From Topomyia yanbarensis (taxonomy: Eukaryota; Arthropoda; Insecta; Diptera; Culicidae): 64,000 bases of DNA. A program made the position numbers and the translations under genes. Shown in pieces: positions 11,090 to 23,289 of the stretch. The DNA lies in contig NC_080671.1 in assembly GCF_030247195.1 (NCBI RefSeq), positions 67,269,412 to 67,333,411 of the forward strand. The letters run 5' to 3'. The stretch's first letter is position 1, and each line of letters opens with the position of its first letter. The notes beneath the pieces were generated by a model, which saw nothing but the letters and a program-made list of their open reading frames with translations, made no database searches and was not told the DNA's origin.

Positions 11090-11622
11090 CGTAAAATTGG
11101 AACAAAAACGGCCCCCCTATTGTTACGTCTTGTCTTAGCTTTCGACAAGTTTTGATTCAAGCCCACAACATCCAGCCATTGTAAAATATCCTGATTAGAA
11201 AAATCTAGAAAAATCTGTTTTCTCAAAAATTCACTGACCTTCCTTAGTGTATCATGTTATACCAAATGTGAAAGAATGCCGGATACATATTTTGATGTAT
11301 TTGAAATATAGGATAATGTGCATATTATGGCAGTAGAGCCTATTGTGACTCTATTTCGCACCTCTTGTTTTCGAACTAAGCATACGGGATAATGGCAATA
11401 TTTATTTGGTTGAAACAGGTGTGCAAAATAAGCTCATGTTACATTCATTATTTGTTGCGAACATATTTATTTGGAACTATCTTCTAAATCCAACATTCAG
11501 TTAACATAAAATTACCTTGAAATATCTGCTAATTCGCCTCATTCACATAGTGAACCGAAATGGCGCTTAGCAAAACTACATGCTATGAACCGGCCATTAC
11601 CGTCTCATATCTCGTTGTTTCG

Positions 11623-11965
11623 CTAAAACTATATTAAACATTGCACTGATGCATATCTTTATTTTAACTGGGAATTCATTTATGATTAATTCACTTTAAA
11701 AGTACTTAAGTACTAGTGTTATAATAGGTTATTCAGATATACAGTGGCACGCATTATCGACATGTTTTTCCGATACACTACTACAATCAAAACAAATCTT
11801 TTACATTCAGTATTCAGGAAAGAATCAACAGTGCGGCCAAACTGAAAGATACACTTGAAAATATAATAGTAATGCAATTTCAGGTATAAATAATCGATCA
11901 TATAAAGTTATTGAACTGATTGCTGATTGGCTCGGAACAATACAATGCTTGATGTGAAACTAGTC
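11623..11965 (+). repeat. Dispersed repeat, shared with 20462-20825
   Basis: The left end (AACTATATTAAACATTGCAC, then TTTATTTTAACTGG) and right end (CAATGCTTGATGTGAAACTA) recur at 20462-20825 in the same order. AAACATTGCAC near the left end and CAATG(C/T)TTGATG near the right suggest weak terminal inverted repeats, so this may be a MITE pair. Confidence 0.55.
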
Positions 11966-11969
11966 ATCC

Positions 11970-13080
11970 GCAGTTGTTAGCCTTCGCATGATTATTTTCT
12001 GCGAGTGCAATACTAAGCGTTCTTCTTCTAACAGCGTGATGTTTACATTTGTTTTGATTCCCTTCCTTTTTACAAATCATGCGATGGCGTCCATGATCTG
12101 GATACTTAGCTAGAATCGACGCAATTGGAATATAAGGTATTGTGTTTCAATCAGATTGTTTTTCGATGAGGTGAAATTTCGTACGCCCCGGAGGCGATAA
12201 TTGAGTTGAGGTGATAATATATGCGCAGAATAAAACATTTAATTTCATTTATGCTGTTTTAATGCTGTAAATTGAAGCATTTCTGCCAAATAAGTATTAT
12301 ATAGATGCCTAAGAAACAGTATACTGACACTTTATTCCGAGAAAGGTTTTAGATAATGTGCTTCATTGAAAACTTGTTCAAAACGCACGGTTTCACTTCA
12401 CTAGATGGATTTAGACAAGAATAACAGTAATTGGAGAGGACAGCGTACGCCTATTCTCTATAATTCACGTTGAATTATTCGAACCATACGTGGAAGAAAC
12501 AGGGAAGTTATTAATTCGATTTTATGACTTTTACACTCATTGTCATTCTTGACCGATAACCGATAAGCTATGATCCCGCGACGAAACCAATAAATTAGCG
12601 TTCGCCAGTATCTGTACAAAACCTTTTGAAATAAGGTTGAAGAGTTACGCTAACTGCATTTTATCACGCGATCTGGTTTTCAAAGAGGCCACATTGAACG
12701 TCCTAAAAGATGCCAACATATTCTCTGAAAAATATAAAGTCGACCTAAGCCCCTTGGCCCCAAGCAAACCCACCGTCGTACTCTGGCCGCGTCTTGGGAA
12801 ACTCATTGTTATTGAACTAGCAGCGAACCGAAACAAGGCTTTGCCGGGCGAAAAAGTTAACTAAAATATCATTTATTTAACATACTAAGGTAAACTACCT
12901 TAAAAATTGAAGCATCATAAAAACATAATCTACTTTGAATACAGATATCTCGAATATATCAAGTTAGGTGTATTTGACATACTTTCACAGTAATGACTCT
13001 TTGCGAAATCTGTTCTTTTTGTTCCTGATATTCATTAAGTCATACATGTTTTGATGTTAAACAGCTTCCTCAGAATCCTG
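11970..13080. other. No convincing gene
   Basis: Mostly AT-rich. One 75-codon frame (12637-12864) has somewhat protein-like composition but no recognised similarity, promoter or splice context, so I do not call it. Confidence 0.4.
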
Positions 13081-13084
13081 CTAA

Positions 13085-13515
13085 GGATGCTATCAGAATT
13101 CGGATCAGGCTTCCATGAGTTAGAAAACGTCAACATTCTGAGCAGAGTTCCATCACAGTGTTGAAAGGGATAGTCTCGTGATCAAATGTGCGTAAAAATA
13201 CTGAATAGAAACCCAGCAGCACTGTGAATCGAATTTTTATTAGAATATTTGACCAGATTTCATTAGACATATGAGCATTCTTCCATCGAGCAAATCATAA
13301 CTTTCAGCAGTATGCCATCTTGAAAAAGGTTCTACCAGAGCTCTGAGAAGCTTTCCTTCGGTATCGTGCTAAGGATTCTTCCAGAGTCCATTGGAATCCT
13401 GAGCAGCATACCATCAGAATTCCTAAGTAGGATACCACAAGAATCTTGAGATGGATGTCATCAAAATCCTGAGAGGAATCCCATCGGAATTCTGAGCAGA
13501 AACATGGATACGGAC
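13085..13515 (+). repeat. Degenerate minisatellite, ~25-30 bp unit
   Basis: Variants of a CCATCAGAATCCTGAGCAG-like unit repeat across the stretch (for example around 13385, 13415, 13455 and 13480), with point changes and short indels. No coding sense. It lies 3' of the tetraspanin exons, which run on the opposite strand. Confidence 0.6.
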
Positions 13516-13927
13516 TCCAGGTTAGGAACGGTTCTATTACAATTCCGGCGAATAAGACAAACCTAGCTGAAAATATTGTATAATATTTCCTAAATATGTT
13601 GGTATTATAAAGTAAACCCCTGGGGTATACTATGTATTTTCAGGACTTTTACCGCATGTGTTTTGAATTTTGAATAGTATCGCTTTTCATTCAATTTATC
13701 CATATCTGTTTATTTTTTTATTATTTCAGAAACATATCATATATCATTTTGTGGACAGGAGATTGTTCTAAATAGCACGGGTATCACAAAAATAAATTAG
13801 AACCCTGTATGGCCGTGTTGCATTTTTATCTGTTTCGATAGATAGCACGCGAAAAAGATTCCGAAAAACTGTAATTAATGAATAAAAAAAATGTTACCGT
13901 TTATATTCATAAGAAACGCATATTCAA

Positions 13928-14889
13928 CTAGCCAACCTGTATTACAGCGATTGCGATTCCAGCAGCTCCCAAGCTAACCGCGTGCGACCGTATGTAGTTA
14001 CCAAAGGATTTGATACATCCGGTCTTCCGCAGGCGCTCCGGGTGTTGTTCATCTGGACAATGCACGACACCGATGCTTCCTAAGGGGGGAAGGATTTATC
14101 ATTTATTACACGATACATAAACGATAAAATGCGCAAACAATATTTACCAACGGACGTTTTGCAGCAGGTTATGGGAAGGAATGTAGAATTGAATAGCTGA
14201 TCATTGCTTTTAACCCAATCGTCTGATTTATCTACTCCGCAACAGTCAAACTGTGAAGATTTAATTTATTGAACTCATGAAACGTTCTAAAGTAATATTT
14301 CCTACTCATGGTACTCTAATACTCACGTCAACCTGAATTTCATCCCAAATGTAGGTGATTTCTTGACTAGTATTACCTCCGTAGTGTTCCATCGAACTGC
14401 GCAATGTAGTCGACACTAGATTATAAGTGTCGTTTCTCAGTACGTACCCACTGATACCGGCGGCCAGCTCCAAAATAAAGATCAGTACCAATAGAACCGA
14501 AAACTGTGGAATGTTTGTTTGGGGTTAGCTTCGATATAATTTCGAAGAGCGCATTTCAATTTCCCTTACCGTAAGTGTCATGCAGTAGTTTTCCTTGTAC
14601 GCTCCACAGCAACCGAAGAAAGCGATTATAAAAATGAAGCATCCGATCACGACCAGAAATGTAGGGACGCTGAAAAACTGTGGATCCAAGATTTCCGCGA
14701 AGTTGTGATATGCACCTTGAACGGTTAGGCCTATAGCCATAATCGTGATGCCGGTTATCTGTGGAAAACAAACGCGCAATTACATAGTTGCAAACCTACC
14801 CTCACGCAGAACGTCATACATACCACAAAAAAGAAATTGAATAGAAATAGTAGATATTTCACAAGATTTGCACTGGTACTGAGCGACAT
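13928..14889 (-). CDS. Tetraspanin, five coding exons (last exon not found)
   Basis: Membrane organiser with four helices that scaffolds partner proteins at the plasma or endosomal membrane. Exons on the - strand: 14889-14824 (22 codons), 14758-14570 (63), 14503-14327 (59), 14250-14148 (34 plus 1 nt) and 14079-13937. All four introns have GT..AG borders and every phase agrees, giving 226 residues. Visible are TM1 (across exons 1-2), TM2 ending in GCCGAYKENYCM, TM3 at the start of exon 3, a large extracellular loop with the diagnostic CCG (about residues 147-149), a second CC, two further single cysteines, and the start of TM4 (SLGAAGIAIAVIQ). Reading past 13937 gives VG and a TAG at 13930-13928, cutting TM4 short. 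Family members continue with the rest of TM4 and a short tail, so a splice at CAG|GTTGGC to a distal exon is more likely than a truncated protein. That exon was not located. Confidence 0.9.
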
Positions 14890-14939
14890 CTTGCCGGTAG
14901 GGATTAAGTGTTACAGTTTCTGTATAAGTCTATATGTTG
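14890..14939 (-). promoter_or_regulatory. Tetraspanin 5' UTR segment with upstream splice acceptor
   Basis: On the - strand a pyrimidine-rich TCCTCTTTCTTTTCAG ends at 14940, and 50 nt of leader separate it from the ATG at 14889. This suggests that the coding exons are spliced to a distal 5' non-coding exon at higher coordinates. The promoter was not identified. Confidence 0.5.
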
Positions 14940-14949
14940 CTGAAAAGAA

Positions 14950-16500
14950 AGAGGAACAATGAATTGTGTTAAGTGATTGATGTTTTTCTTGCGAAACGAT
15001 GAGCTCATAATTTTGTTTGTTTAGTATGGGTTCTTCATGATAAAGTCACTTATCTTATCGCAAAGAATATCCACGACGTTGATTTTAGAGATACATTACG
15101 CGATTTATAAACATTCTCATACGTTTATTACAAATGGATAGAATGTTGTGAATTCTTCTCCCATTTTATGTATATTAAAATTATATTGTGTGATGAGCTA
15201 CAAGCATATCCGCTCGATAGACTAATGGGGTTTTTCATTGAAAAATTCCGGGGCAGTGAATTGCACTAGTGTTGCAAATGAATCATATGAGATCGTAGTG
15301 TTCAGACCGTATTTCCGCAGCCATGACGCTCACCACTGTTGTGCGTAATGAGCGTATGGGGCTATTTGGACCCCTATTCCATCAACCACCGTTCAGCGGC
15401 TTGCGGCTGCACACACGATTACACACACCACAACAAAGAAAATACATAATGCGCTGATCGACAGCTACTACCCAGAATAATTTTTTTACTCAATTTATTT
15501 ATTTTTTTGCTACTTAAGGACTTTCTCCAGTAAATATTTCATAGGTAAATATAATTCCTTTGCAAAAAAATTAGCGGTCTGAATTGCCCCATAGGGAGAT
15601 CCGAATAACCCCTACATCGTAAAAGGATGGAAAAACGTAGTTTTGCAAATCGTCGCTTAGCGCTGCCATGGACTAGTGCAAATGAATTTTTATAGCTTCA
15701 AAATGTAGCTGAGGTAACGTCGTTGGCCGAGGTTTCAAACTAACAATTAGGTCCTTTGACCGATAAATTATTTCACACCTAACCACCAAAAACGGCGATT
15801 TGCTTAGGTGGGTCCGAATATTTCAGTTAAACAGCTTAACTAAGAGCATAAAGCCAAAAAAAATGTTAGTATCGGGGCTTGGTGGCCTTGAACTATTCAT
15901 AACCTTTTTTTGCAAAGCTACTATTTTTATCTGAAAAAAATTATTTAAAAAAATCTTAACATTGATATGAAAATTTAGACGAAAAAATTAAATAACGACA
16001 CGACAGTTAATTTACGAATAATTTAAACTTTTCTTTTTGAATTCGGTTGAATACTTTTTCGACAATCGAAGTCACTGACGTTTTTAGAAAAAATTACAGT
16101 AGAATCCTTTTAAGAATTGGTTACGTGTCAGGAGGTGGGGTGGAAGAAATTTGAGACAATTCGTTACATGGGGGGGAGAGCGAGTCAATTTTGGACAATT
16201 GTTTCATGACGTATTTTATGAATGATACCAAACTTTGCTTCTAATGCTTGTATTTCTATAAAAATTTGGAATACTATTTTTAACAATCTATGCTTTAAGA
16301 TAAAAGAATAACAAACAAATTGGATTGTTTGACCGTCCTCAACATATATAAACCCTTAAACCAAGTTTAACTCACCGATAAACCCGGTTTAAAAGTTAAG
16401 CGAAAGTGAAGAAACCCGCCCTAAGGAGTAGAGGTAGTATAAAAATGCGAGATCTCAGTGTGAGAATTTTAAACGTCTGAATTGTAATGTCTTTCTTAGG
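14950..16500. other. No gene seen
   Basis: Intergenic or intronic DNA upstream of the tetraspanin, AT-rich, with no recognisable coding region. It may be part of the tetraspanin's first intron. Confidence 0.45.
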
Positions 16501-16504
16501 TATA

Positions 16505-16800
16505 GAACTATGAGTATTAGAGTGGGACATGGTTACATGAACAAAATGAAATTTGGCTCCGAGTAACTTTTTAGGTTCCATTTAGCATCCAGAACAACTC
16601 TGCAAATTTTTGAATCGATTGGTGAAACTATATACCCATACAAAATCCTATGTAAACTTTAAACAGTGGGCGCAAAAATATAGTTTCAGGGATCCAGCTA
16701 AGAATTTGCACAGTTGTTCTAGGGCCCAAATGGTACCTAAAAAGTTGCTCGGAGCTGGAATCTAATTTTTGTCCCACCCTAATGAGTATAAAAAGAGTGG
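16505..16800. mobile_element. Foldback element, ~100-bp imperfect arms
   Basis: The left arm (GAGTGGGACATGG, GGCTCCGAGTAACTTTTTAG, CAGAACAACTCTGCAAAT) pairs with the right arm, where the reverse complement reads AGGGTGGGACAAAAAT, AGCTCCGAGCAACTTTTTAG and TAGAACAACTGTGCAAAT. The centre is AT-rich and non-coding. Confidence 0.65.
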
Positions 16801-17533
16801 TAGATTTAGTATGGGTAACATTCATAATTTTAATGATCATTAAGGGGTGGTTCTTATTCTTTTGGGTGAAAATAAGACAAAGTTTGTTAATTTTTTTGAA
16901 TAATTGAAAGGTGTACGAACTTCCTGTTTTGACGATTAAATATGTTTAGTATTCAAGAGTTCATAAGAATCAGCATCTCAGTGAAATTGAAAATGGAGGC
17001 ATCAAAACGGCGATTTCCGTCTACCTATGCGCGCGAAACATTGGCCTGAAACTAAGAGCGTGTAGTATCTTGTAGTAAACTAAAAGCAAAAATCATTATA
17101 ATTTCTTACAGTTAATGAAATTCTGTACGACTTTTACCAAATTAGAATGAGATTTGATTAATTGATTGCATAATAACCATTTGAAATATAAAATTAAGAT
17201 TCTTGGCACCTTATTTCAGTTGAACCATGATTAAAAAGTGTGAACAAATTATTGCTCATACTGGTTTTAGGTATAAGTCATTACCTTTAAGAAATTATAA
17301 CGAATTTTGATTTCAGTGTAACACTAGACACTGAATTCAAAGCGGCTTGGCATACATGTATACATGCCTGTATATAATATACATCAAGTGATTGCAATTA
17401 GTGTAGCCTATTATTTACGAATAAACTTTTTGAAATTCGTAGGAAATGTTCAGCGAAATCGTAGAAATACGAGGAAATTAATAATTTTCACTTATTAAGC
17501 CAATATATTTGAGTTAAAAGCAATCACATTTGG

Positions 17534-17775
17534 CGGTGTTAAGTCAGACCGGACTAAGTGACAAAATATTGATTTCGAGAAAAACGAGTTTAAAGTTTCA
17601 ATCGCAGCATCCTTCACATTATAATTAGAAATTAATTTTTGCCATATTTCTTGTTTATTGTAACATATTTAAAATCTGCCAAAAGTCGAATGTAGCTGAC
17701 GAAATACTTTATCCAGTGCTATAATTATCTAATTTTTTGATGATTTGCGACTTAGTCCGGTCTGACTTAACACCG
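17534..17775. mobile_element. MITE, 242 bp, with ~30-bp terminal inverted repeats
   Basis: The left terminus CGGTGTTAAGTCAGACCGGA, continuing with CTAAGTGACAAA, is matched at the right end by TTTGCGACTTAGTCC and GGTCTGACTTAACACCG. The interior is AT-rich and non-coding. I could not define a convincing target duplication. Confidence 0.8.
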
Positions 17776-17779
17776 ACCA

Positions 17780-20460
17780 TATTACAACTGAATTTAAAAC
17801 ATGTTTCTGCCATAGATTATAGTCCATATTAATTGCTATCGATCGATGTATATACATGATATATATGTTATATAACAATGTATTGTCTATCTCGAGATAA
17901 TCTAGCATTTCGTCGATTTCTTGCTATATGGGATACACACGAGTGCGATCGAAACAAAAACAAACGTCAAAACGTTTTCTCACTCGCACTGATGCAAACT
18001 AGATGGGCACGTAACTCAACGCACGGCCCGGTGGCCCATGGCTGAAAGGTCGCAATGTGGATTTAAGAAAAGATTCGCAACATATATCATAGCTTTGAAT
18101 TCAAAGTTATTGGGTAAAAAATGTTTACCGCGCTCGCTTGCCGCGTTTCCGTTTATTGTGGTTTGATAATGCGGCAAAGGCTGTGACAGCGCTTTTAGTC
18201 CATGTGGGTATGCAGCAACAAAATCTGTTTACGTCTTCACTGCATTCTTCGTGATCCGTGCGCACCTGCTACTCTGCAAGTTGTAGCCCCGTGAAAAAAA
18301 AATCCAAAATCAGTCATTAATCCTAATTAATCCTAACATTATAAAAATGTCAAAAATCGAACAAAAAAGTTGTAGTAAAAAAACCCGTTTTACATTGTTT
18401 TATCCATCAACAATTACTCTTTACTTTTAGTACATTTATATGAGGAGACTACACATAAGTTGCGCATTGCTAAATTACTTTTATTTTTAGTAAAGGTTTT
18501 TTGTTGTAATGTAAGCAGTGTTGCCACTATGGCAGATATATCTCGCATGTCAGACACATTACAGCCTCCAAACAAAAACGGAAACATTTCATTCCGCAGG
18601 TTTAAAAGAAGTTATGGATCACGATTAACTCAAAGCGATTATATCTCCAGGCATTTACTGATTGAATCATTGTTTTGCTTCATCTTTGACATGTATGTAC
18701 CCGGTGCAATAAATGTCAAGCTAATGGATCTATTATATGTATGAGTAAAACTATGTCCGATCAAGTTATAATCTATTTTATACCACCTCTAACAACGTTT
18801 TTAAAGAAAAGGAAGGAGATCGCTATGATTTGCCAAAAACAAGCAAAATATTATTTTAGGAGGATTGATCCCAATCGCCACTTCCCATTGCTCAGAAGTT
18901 GCGAAGCATCGTCGAAGTTTGCAACACGGTGTTGTTTTTTTTATATGCTTCGCGTACACTTTATCCACTTATTCTGCTATGCATGCAGGTTTTTTGACAC
19001 CATCTATACCGGTTTTATAGCGAATCAGTTGCTTGCACCACGTCTCGCAACGCAACAGCCACGCTTTCGATACACTCTCAAAAGAATGAGAAAAAAAGTC
19101 TGGTCCTTTTGTCGATCATACTAGACCTTGAACTAAATTCAACTTTTGTCGATTGTCTATACCGTTCGCTCACTGCTTGAATCAATAGCCCTCGCGCTAT
19201 CCAAAATCAAAATAATTCACTTGCCGTAATGGCTGCTTCGATAAAATTCTATTCACTACACAGCGGAAAGGCAAATTACACTTTTTTTCTTATCAGTTAT
19301 CCAGTTTGCACGTAGGTACGTAGATCCGGCACATGACGAGTACGTGTAAATTAAAATTATTCACATCAGAGTGATAGATGTGCACACCATTTCGTTAGTC
19401 GTCACAAATTTTGTAGTAATCACTTGGGAGCACACAGTCCCACCCGCATGTGTTGAAATCTACGCCGGAAGAGTTACCGGTGTTTGCGATCAACATTTAC
19501 CTTCACTTGTTTGCAGGTATATAACCTACACGGGTGTGTACTACAATTATGTATTAGCTTCCCGACGGCGATCTACGTCTCGTTCAGTGGAGTGATAAAA
19601 TGCGACTGAGGTGTACACACAGCGACAGCGTTTTTCACTATCAGTTTTTCGATATGTTGAATACTGAAGCTTTGGGTACTGATGGGAATAACGCTACTTG
19701 TGATTTACTGTACTCATAAACGGTACTGCAATCGGGAAAAACTTGTATAGCGCAATGCACATATAATTTATCCCTTTGGAATATAGTAGCAATAAATAAT
19801 ATTACACTGGAGGAATGATTCGCTGGCGAAGAAAATTTAGCATCAACTTATTTTGATTGTTTTGGAGTATCTGAAGAAGCGAAGTAATTCGAAGCAAATC
19901 GAGTAAATTCTTGTTAAGTATATCAATTCAAAAGTGAGTCAAAATTTCTAAAACGAGCGCCCAAATTAGGTGAAATTTCATGTTGAATGGTAGATACATT
20001 TTATTTTTGGTAGAATTTGTTATTGTAAAATAAAATTCAGATGGAATTTTTCGACGATAATATATACATTCAATGTTTTAGCCCGTTAGGGTTTTAAAAT
20101 TTAACCCAATTCACCGATTTTAACGATTTCATCAGCAATGATATCCTCGAATCTGATTCATCGAGGATTTTCTCCGGTTTGAAAAGTCACATTTTCAATT
20201 ATTTTTAATCCAAAAAATTGTATTCGATTTCAATTGAAAATATGCCACATATATTACTATTAGTACACGTCTCCGGTTGATCATTTTTTTCCTTCATTTA
20301 CTTCTTTCAATACATTCGACATTATTCATCTACATTTGAAATAATGAAAATATTTATTTTTCTAATTCGATATTTTTAGAAATTTTTTCTCGTAGTGTTA
20401 GGTATGTTGGTCTGTGGTAGAACCTCAATTACTAACAGGTAATTACTTTTTCGTTTTTCT
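17780..20460. other. No convincing gene
   Basis: Several open frames (for example 18741-19124, 127 codons) lack recognisable similarity, splice context or a start with support. Microsatellite-like TATATG text lies near 17850. Some of this DNA could be tetraspanin intron or upstream region. Confidence 0.4.
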
Positions 20461-20461
20461 G

Positions 20462-20825
20462 TCAAAAACTATATTAAACGTTGCACTGATCCATACGTTT
20501 ATTTTAGCTGGAGGGATAAACGGGTACACATGTTTCGGGCGGCCATTCTAACTGTACTTAAACGATAACCTGGTTGTTCATATGTACACAAGAAATGATC
20601 ACCCGAATTTAGTTTTTTATTGAAATATAGAGCCAGGAAAAACTTTAGACTTATGTTATGCGAAGATTTGGCGTAAAGCATGCTAGCCTGCCGCGTGGTC
20701 GTTGTAAATTTCAGTGATAAATTTTTCAGACCATTTCACATAAAAGATAATTTTTTTGGTGAACTTTAACGTAATTAAAGTTATATTTTTCCTATTGTGC
20801 AATGTTTGATGTGAATCTAGTCATT
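20462..20825 (+). repeat. Dispersed repeat, shared with 11623-11965
   Basis: Carries AACTATATTAAACGTTGCAC at the left and CAATGTTTGATGTGAATCTAG at the right, matching the 11.6-kb copy end to end with a diverged middle. Confidence 0.55.
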
Positions 20826-20832
20826 ACCATAG

Positions 20833-20922
20833 TTCCATATCAACTTTTGAATAGGGCTAATAAGATTTGTAAACAAACTTTTGTTTTGTTGATTTTTCTT
20901 AATTTGTTATAATTTTAACACA
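20833..20922 (+). mobile_element. Truncated copy of the AGGGCTAATAAGA MITE family
   Basis: The terminus TTCCATATCAAC, then GGGCTAATAAGATTTG and TAAACAAACTTTTG, matches the reverse complement of the right end of the full copy at 23071-23271. No opposite terminus follows, so only one end is present. Confidence 0.65.
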
Positions 20923-21213
20923 GAGGTACCAAAGTGTCCTCGTTGGCTTCGTACTACTCCAGGACAACATTTGAATAGTGGTACGAAGCTAGATTCGACC
21001 AGAAGATCGTAGGGCCGTCGTGTTGTTTCAACAGAGAAAGCAGACACTTCTGTAGATACTCCTTGAGGTAGAAACAGTCCTGGCCACATGAGCAGATCGC
21101 TTGTCAAATCATGTATTTGTTAGCAACCTTTTTAAGTTTCTACTTCCTTACCTCCATCGGAACATCAAACTTGTGCTGAACGCAAGACTTGGACTGATTC
21201 AACTTTATGGCCA

Positions 21214-21620
21214 CATCCCTGACCAGGGCAGGAAAATTTCGAAAAATGAATTGATTGCTGTTCGAAGCTTCACGAAGCACCTTCTCAAGCATACCACATG
21301 CAATCGATGAGTTTGACACAATCGCTGCGAACATTTAGGGGTAAAACTTATCTCTGCTCGGACGAAGCGAGCTTCGCATCTAGTTCGCTCTTTACAATGT
21401 TCGAAAAAGTTCACATTAACCTTAGAAGCACACATCGTCGAACACGAGGTAAGCTCTTGGCTCGTGGTTTTTGCGTTTTTGGAACATTTCCACAGAGTTT
21501 CGAAGCGATATTCGGTGAACACATATAAAGCGAATGCCTCGTTTATTTGAGAATCGCGAACATCGAAGTTTTATATCGCTTCAAGCATCAGCATCATGAG
21601 GCCACCGCGAACATGTACGC
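21214..21620 (-). repeat. Dispersed repeat, uninterrupted copy
   Basis: Its reverse complement aligns with 24530-24616 joined directly to 30579-30912, with the 6-kb I element absent. Shared landmarks include GGTGTTCGCGATT / GATGTTCGCGATT, ATCGCTTCGAA and a terminal GGCAGGAAA block. It therefore serves as a related empty site for the I element. Confidence 0.7.
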
Positions 21621-21624
21621 TACG

Positions 21625-23065
21625 TGACTATCTGTCTTAAAATCATAAACTTTAAATCTTATTTTGAGTATAAATAAAATGGATTATTTTAAGATTATAA
21701 TTTAGGATTTAGGGATTAGGTGCGTCGCATACCTTACCAATTTATGAGCCACGAGTTTGAATGAGCGTAGTGGTAGTGAAATTCAAATTCTTTTTTTCGG
21801 AATACAATTATGTTTACTAGCTACTTTGATTGCAAACTCGTCTTTTCTTCTTCAATCGGAGTATATTTTCCCTGCCAAGGAGTTTAGGTGAAGATGTATA
21901 AAGTATGTTTAAGGGGGTAAGGGTTTCAGCGTGAAAAAATGTTTTTTGGTGAAATGACTCTTTTGGATGAAATGATACATTATAATGTACAAAAGTTTTG
22001 ATCAATTCGCTTCGCCCAAATTTCTAAAAAAATCGCAAATAGTGTTTTTTAACGCTAAAACCATTACCCCTCTCTTAATAATCTCCCTATCTAAAACAAA
22101 TTCTTCCTAAAAAGAACAATTTTCGGATGGAATCTCACTGCTGACGTCCGAGTTCAGTTAGACGGCGAACTTCAGTTATTTGTATCCACTGAGGGGTAGT
22201 TAGGCGTAGTCCGTTGGCCTTTGTTTTCAACTTGTTGCGGTTTCTAACGTTCTTGCGCAACATTCCTAAATCGGCTAGTCATATTCACTCAATAATATGC
22301 GATGATTTGGGTGTTAAACGTTATTTTTAATTTTACCAAATGAATTTATTAACAAATACCTACATACTTGAATCCATTATTATTGTCATTAATTGAATTA
22401 TAATTTCTTGGCATCTGTACCAAACCAAGAGGAAAGCTTCCAAATGATTTTTATAATATTGTTTTATAAGTTTATTGGTTGATTACCTAATCACAAGAGA
22501 CAAAATATTTATTTTCAAACATTTTCGACAGAATCTGTTCACTTAATAAATGAAGTGTCAAACTTATTACATGTTCCACTTTTATGAAATTTATTTCCTG
22601 ACTCCTGTACATGTGTTTTGTGATAAATAATGAGAAGGATATTCCAACTTGTTTGTATTGTATTTGTTAACTAATTACTGATGGAGAAACGCAAAGAACT
22701 TACAAACAATGTTCTAGTGATTTTTTTTGTTGGAAATCCAAAAACAATTCTGAAAAGGACAAAATTTGGTTTATCTTCTCCATGATGTAATCTTCCCTTA
22801 TTTGACTTTTACTAATAAAAAATAAAAGAAAGAAATCTTTAGGGCCCCCCGTATTTTTTTTTTGAATCAGTTATAGCCGAAATGCTTTATGTAAGGGAAA
22901 TCTCGGAAAATGAGAAGCGAAATAAATAACTCCAAGTAGAATGAAAGTCGTTCTAAACTCGAACTTTTTCGAATACTGTCTTTCCATTATTATTTGCTTT
23001 TTGTCGCATTCCATATTTTGATATATTATTTTGAAGACCCATATTTAAGATCAATACAATAGTAA
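21625..23065. other. No gene seen
   Basis: AT-rich, with no coding region of note and no RNA gene. Confidence 0.45.
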
Positions 23066-23070
23066 TTATT

Positions 23071-23271
23071 CAAAAGGGCTAATGAGACTTTTGTAAACAA
23101 ACTTATTTCGCTCATTTTTCCGCTACAGAGTTGAATTTTATGAAAAATACACATGAATCAACATCTTTGCCCTTGGTAGAATCGATTTCAAATGTTTTCT
23201 GTGTTGAAATGATAACAAATTAAGAGAAATCAGCAAAACAAAAGTTTGTTCACAAATCTTATTAGCCCTAT
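23071..23271. mobile_element. MITE, AGGGCTAATAAGA family, full copy
   Basis: The left terminus CAAAAGGGCTAATGAGA, then GTAAACAAACTT, and the right terminus (reverse complement) AGGGCTAATAAGATTTG, then GAACAAACTTTTG, form about 33-bp inverted repeats. ATTCAAA stands directly outside AGGGCT on both sides, suggesting a 7-8 bp target duplication. Related copies lie at 33126-33328 and, truncated, at 20833. Confidence 0.75.
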
Positions 23272-23289
23272 TCAAATGTTGATATGGAA

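Noticed and set aside
12637..12864. Small protein gene of 75 codons
   Set aside because: The composition looks protein-like, but there is no promoter, splice or homology support and no conserved motif.
18741..19124. 127-codon gene on the + strand
   Set aside because: Basic, aromatic-rich translation of AT-rich DNA with no recognisable domain or gene context.
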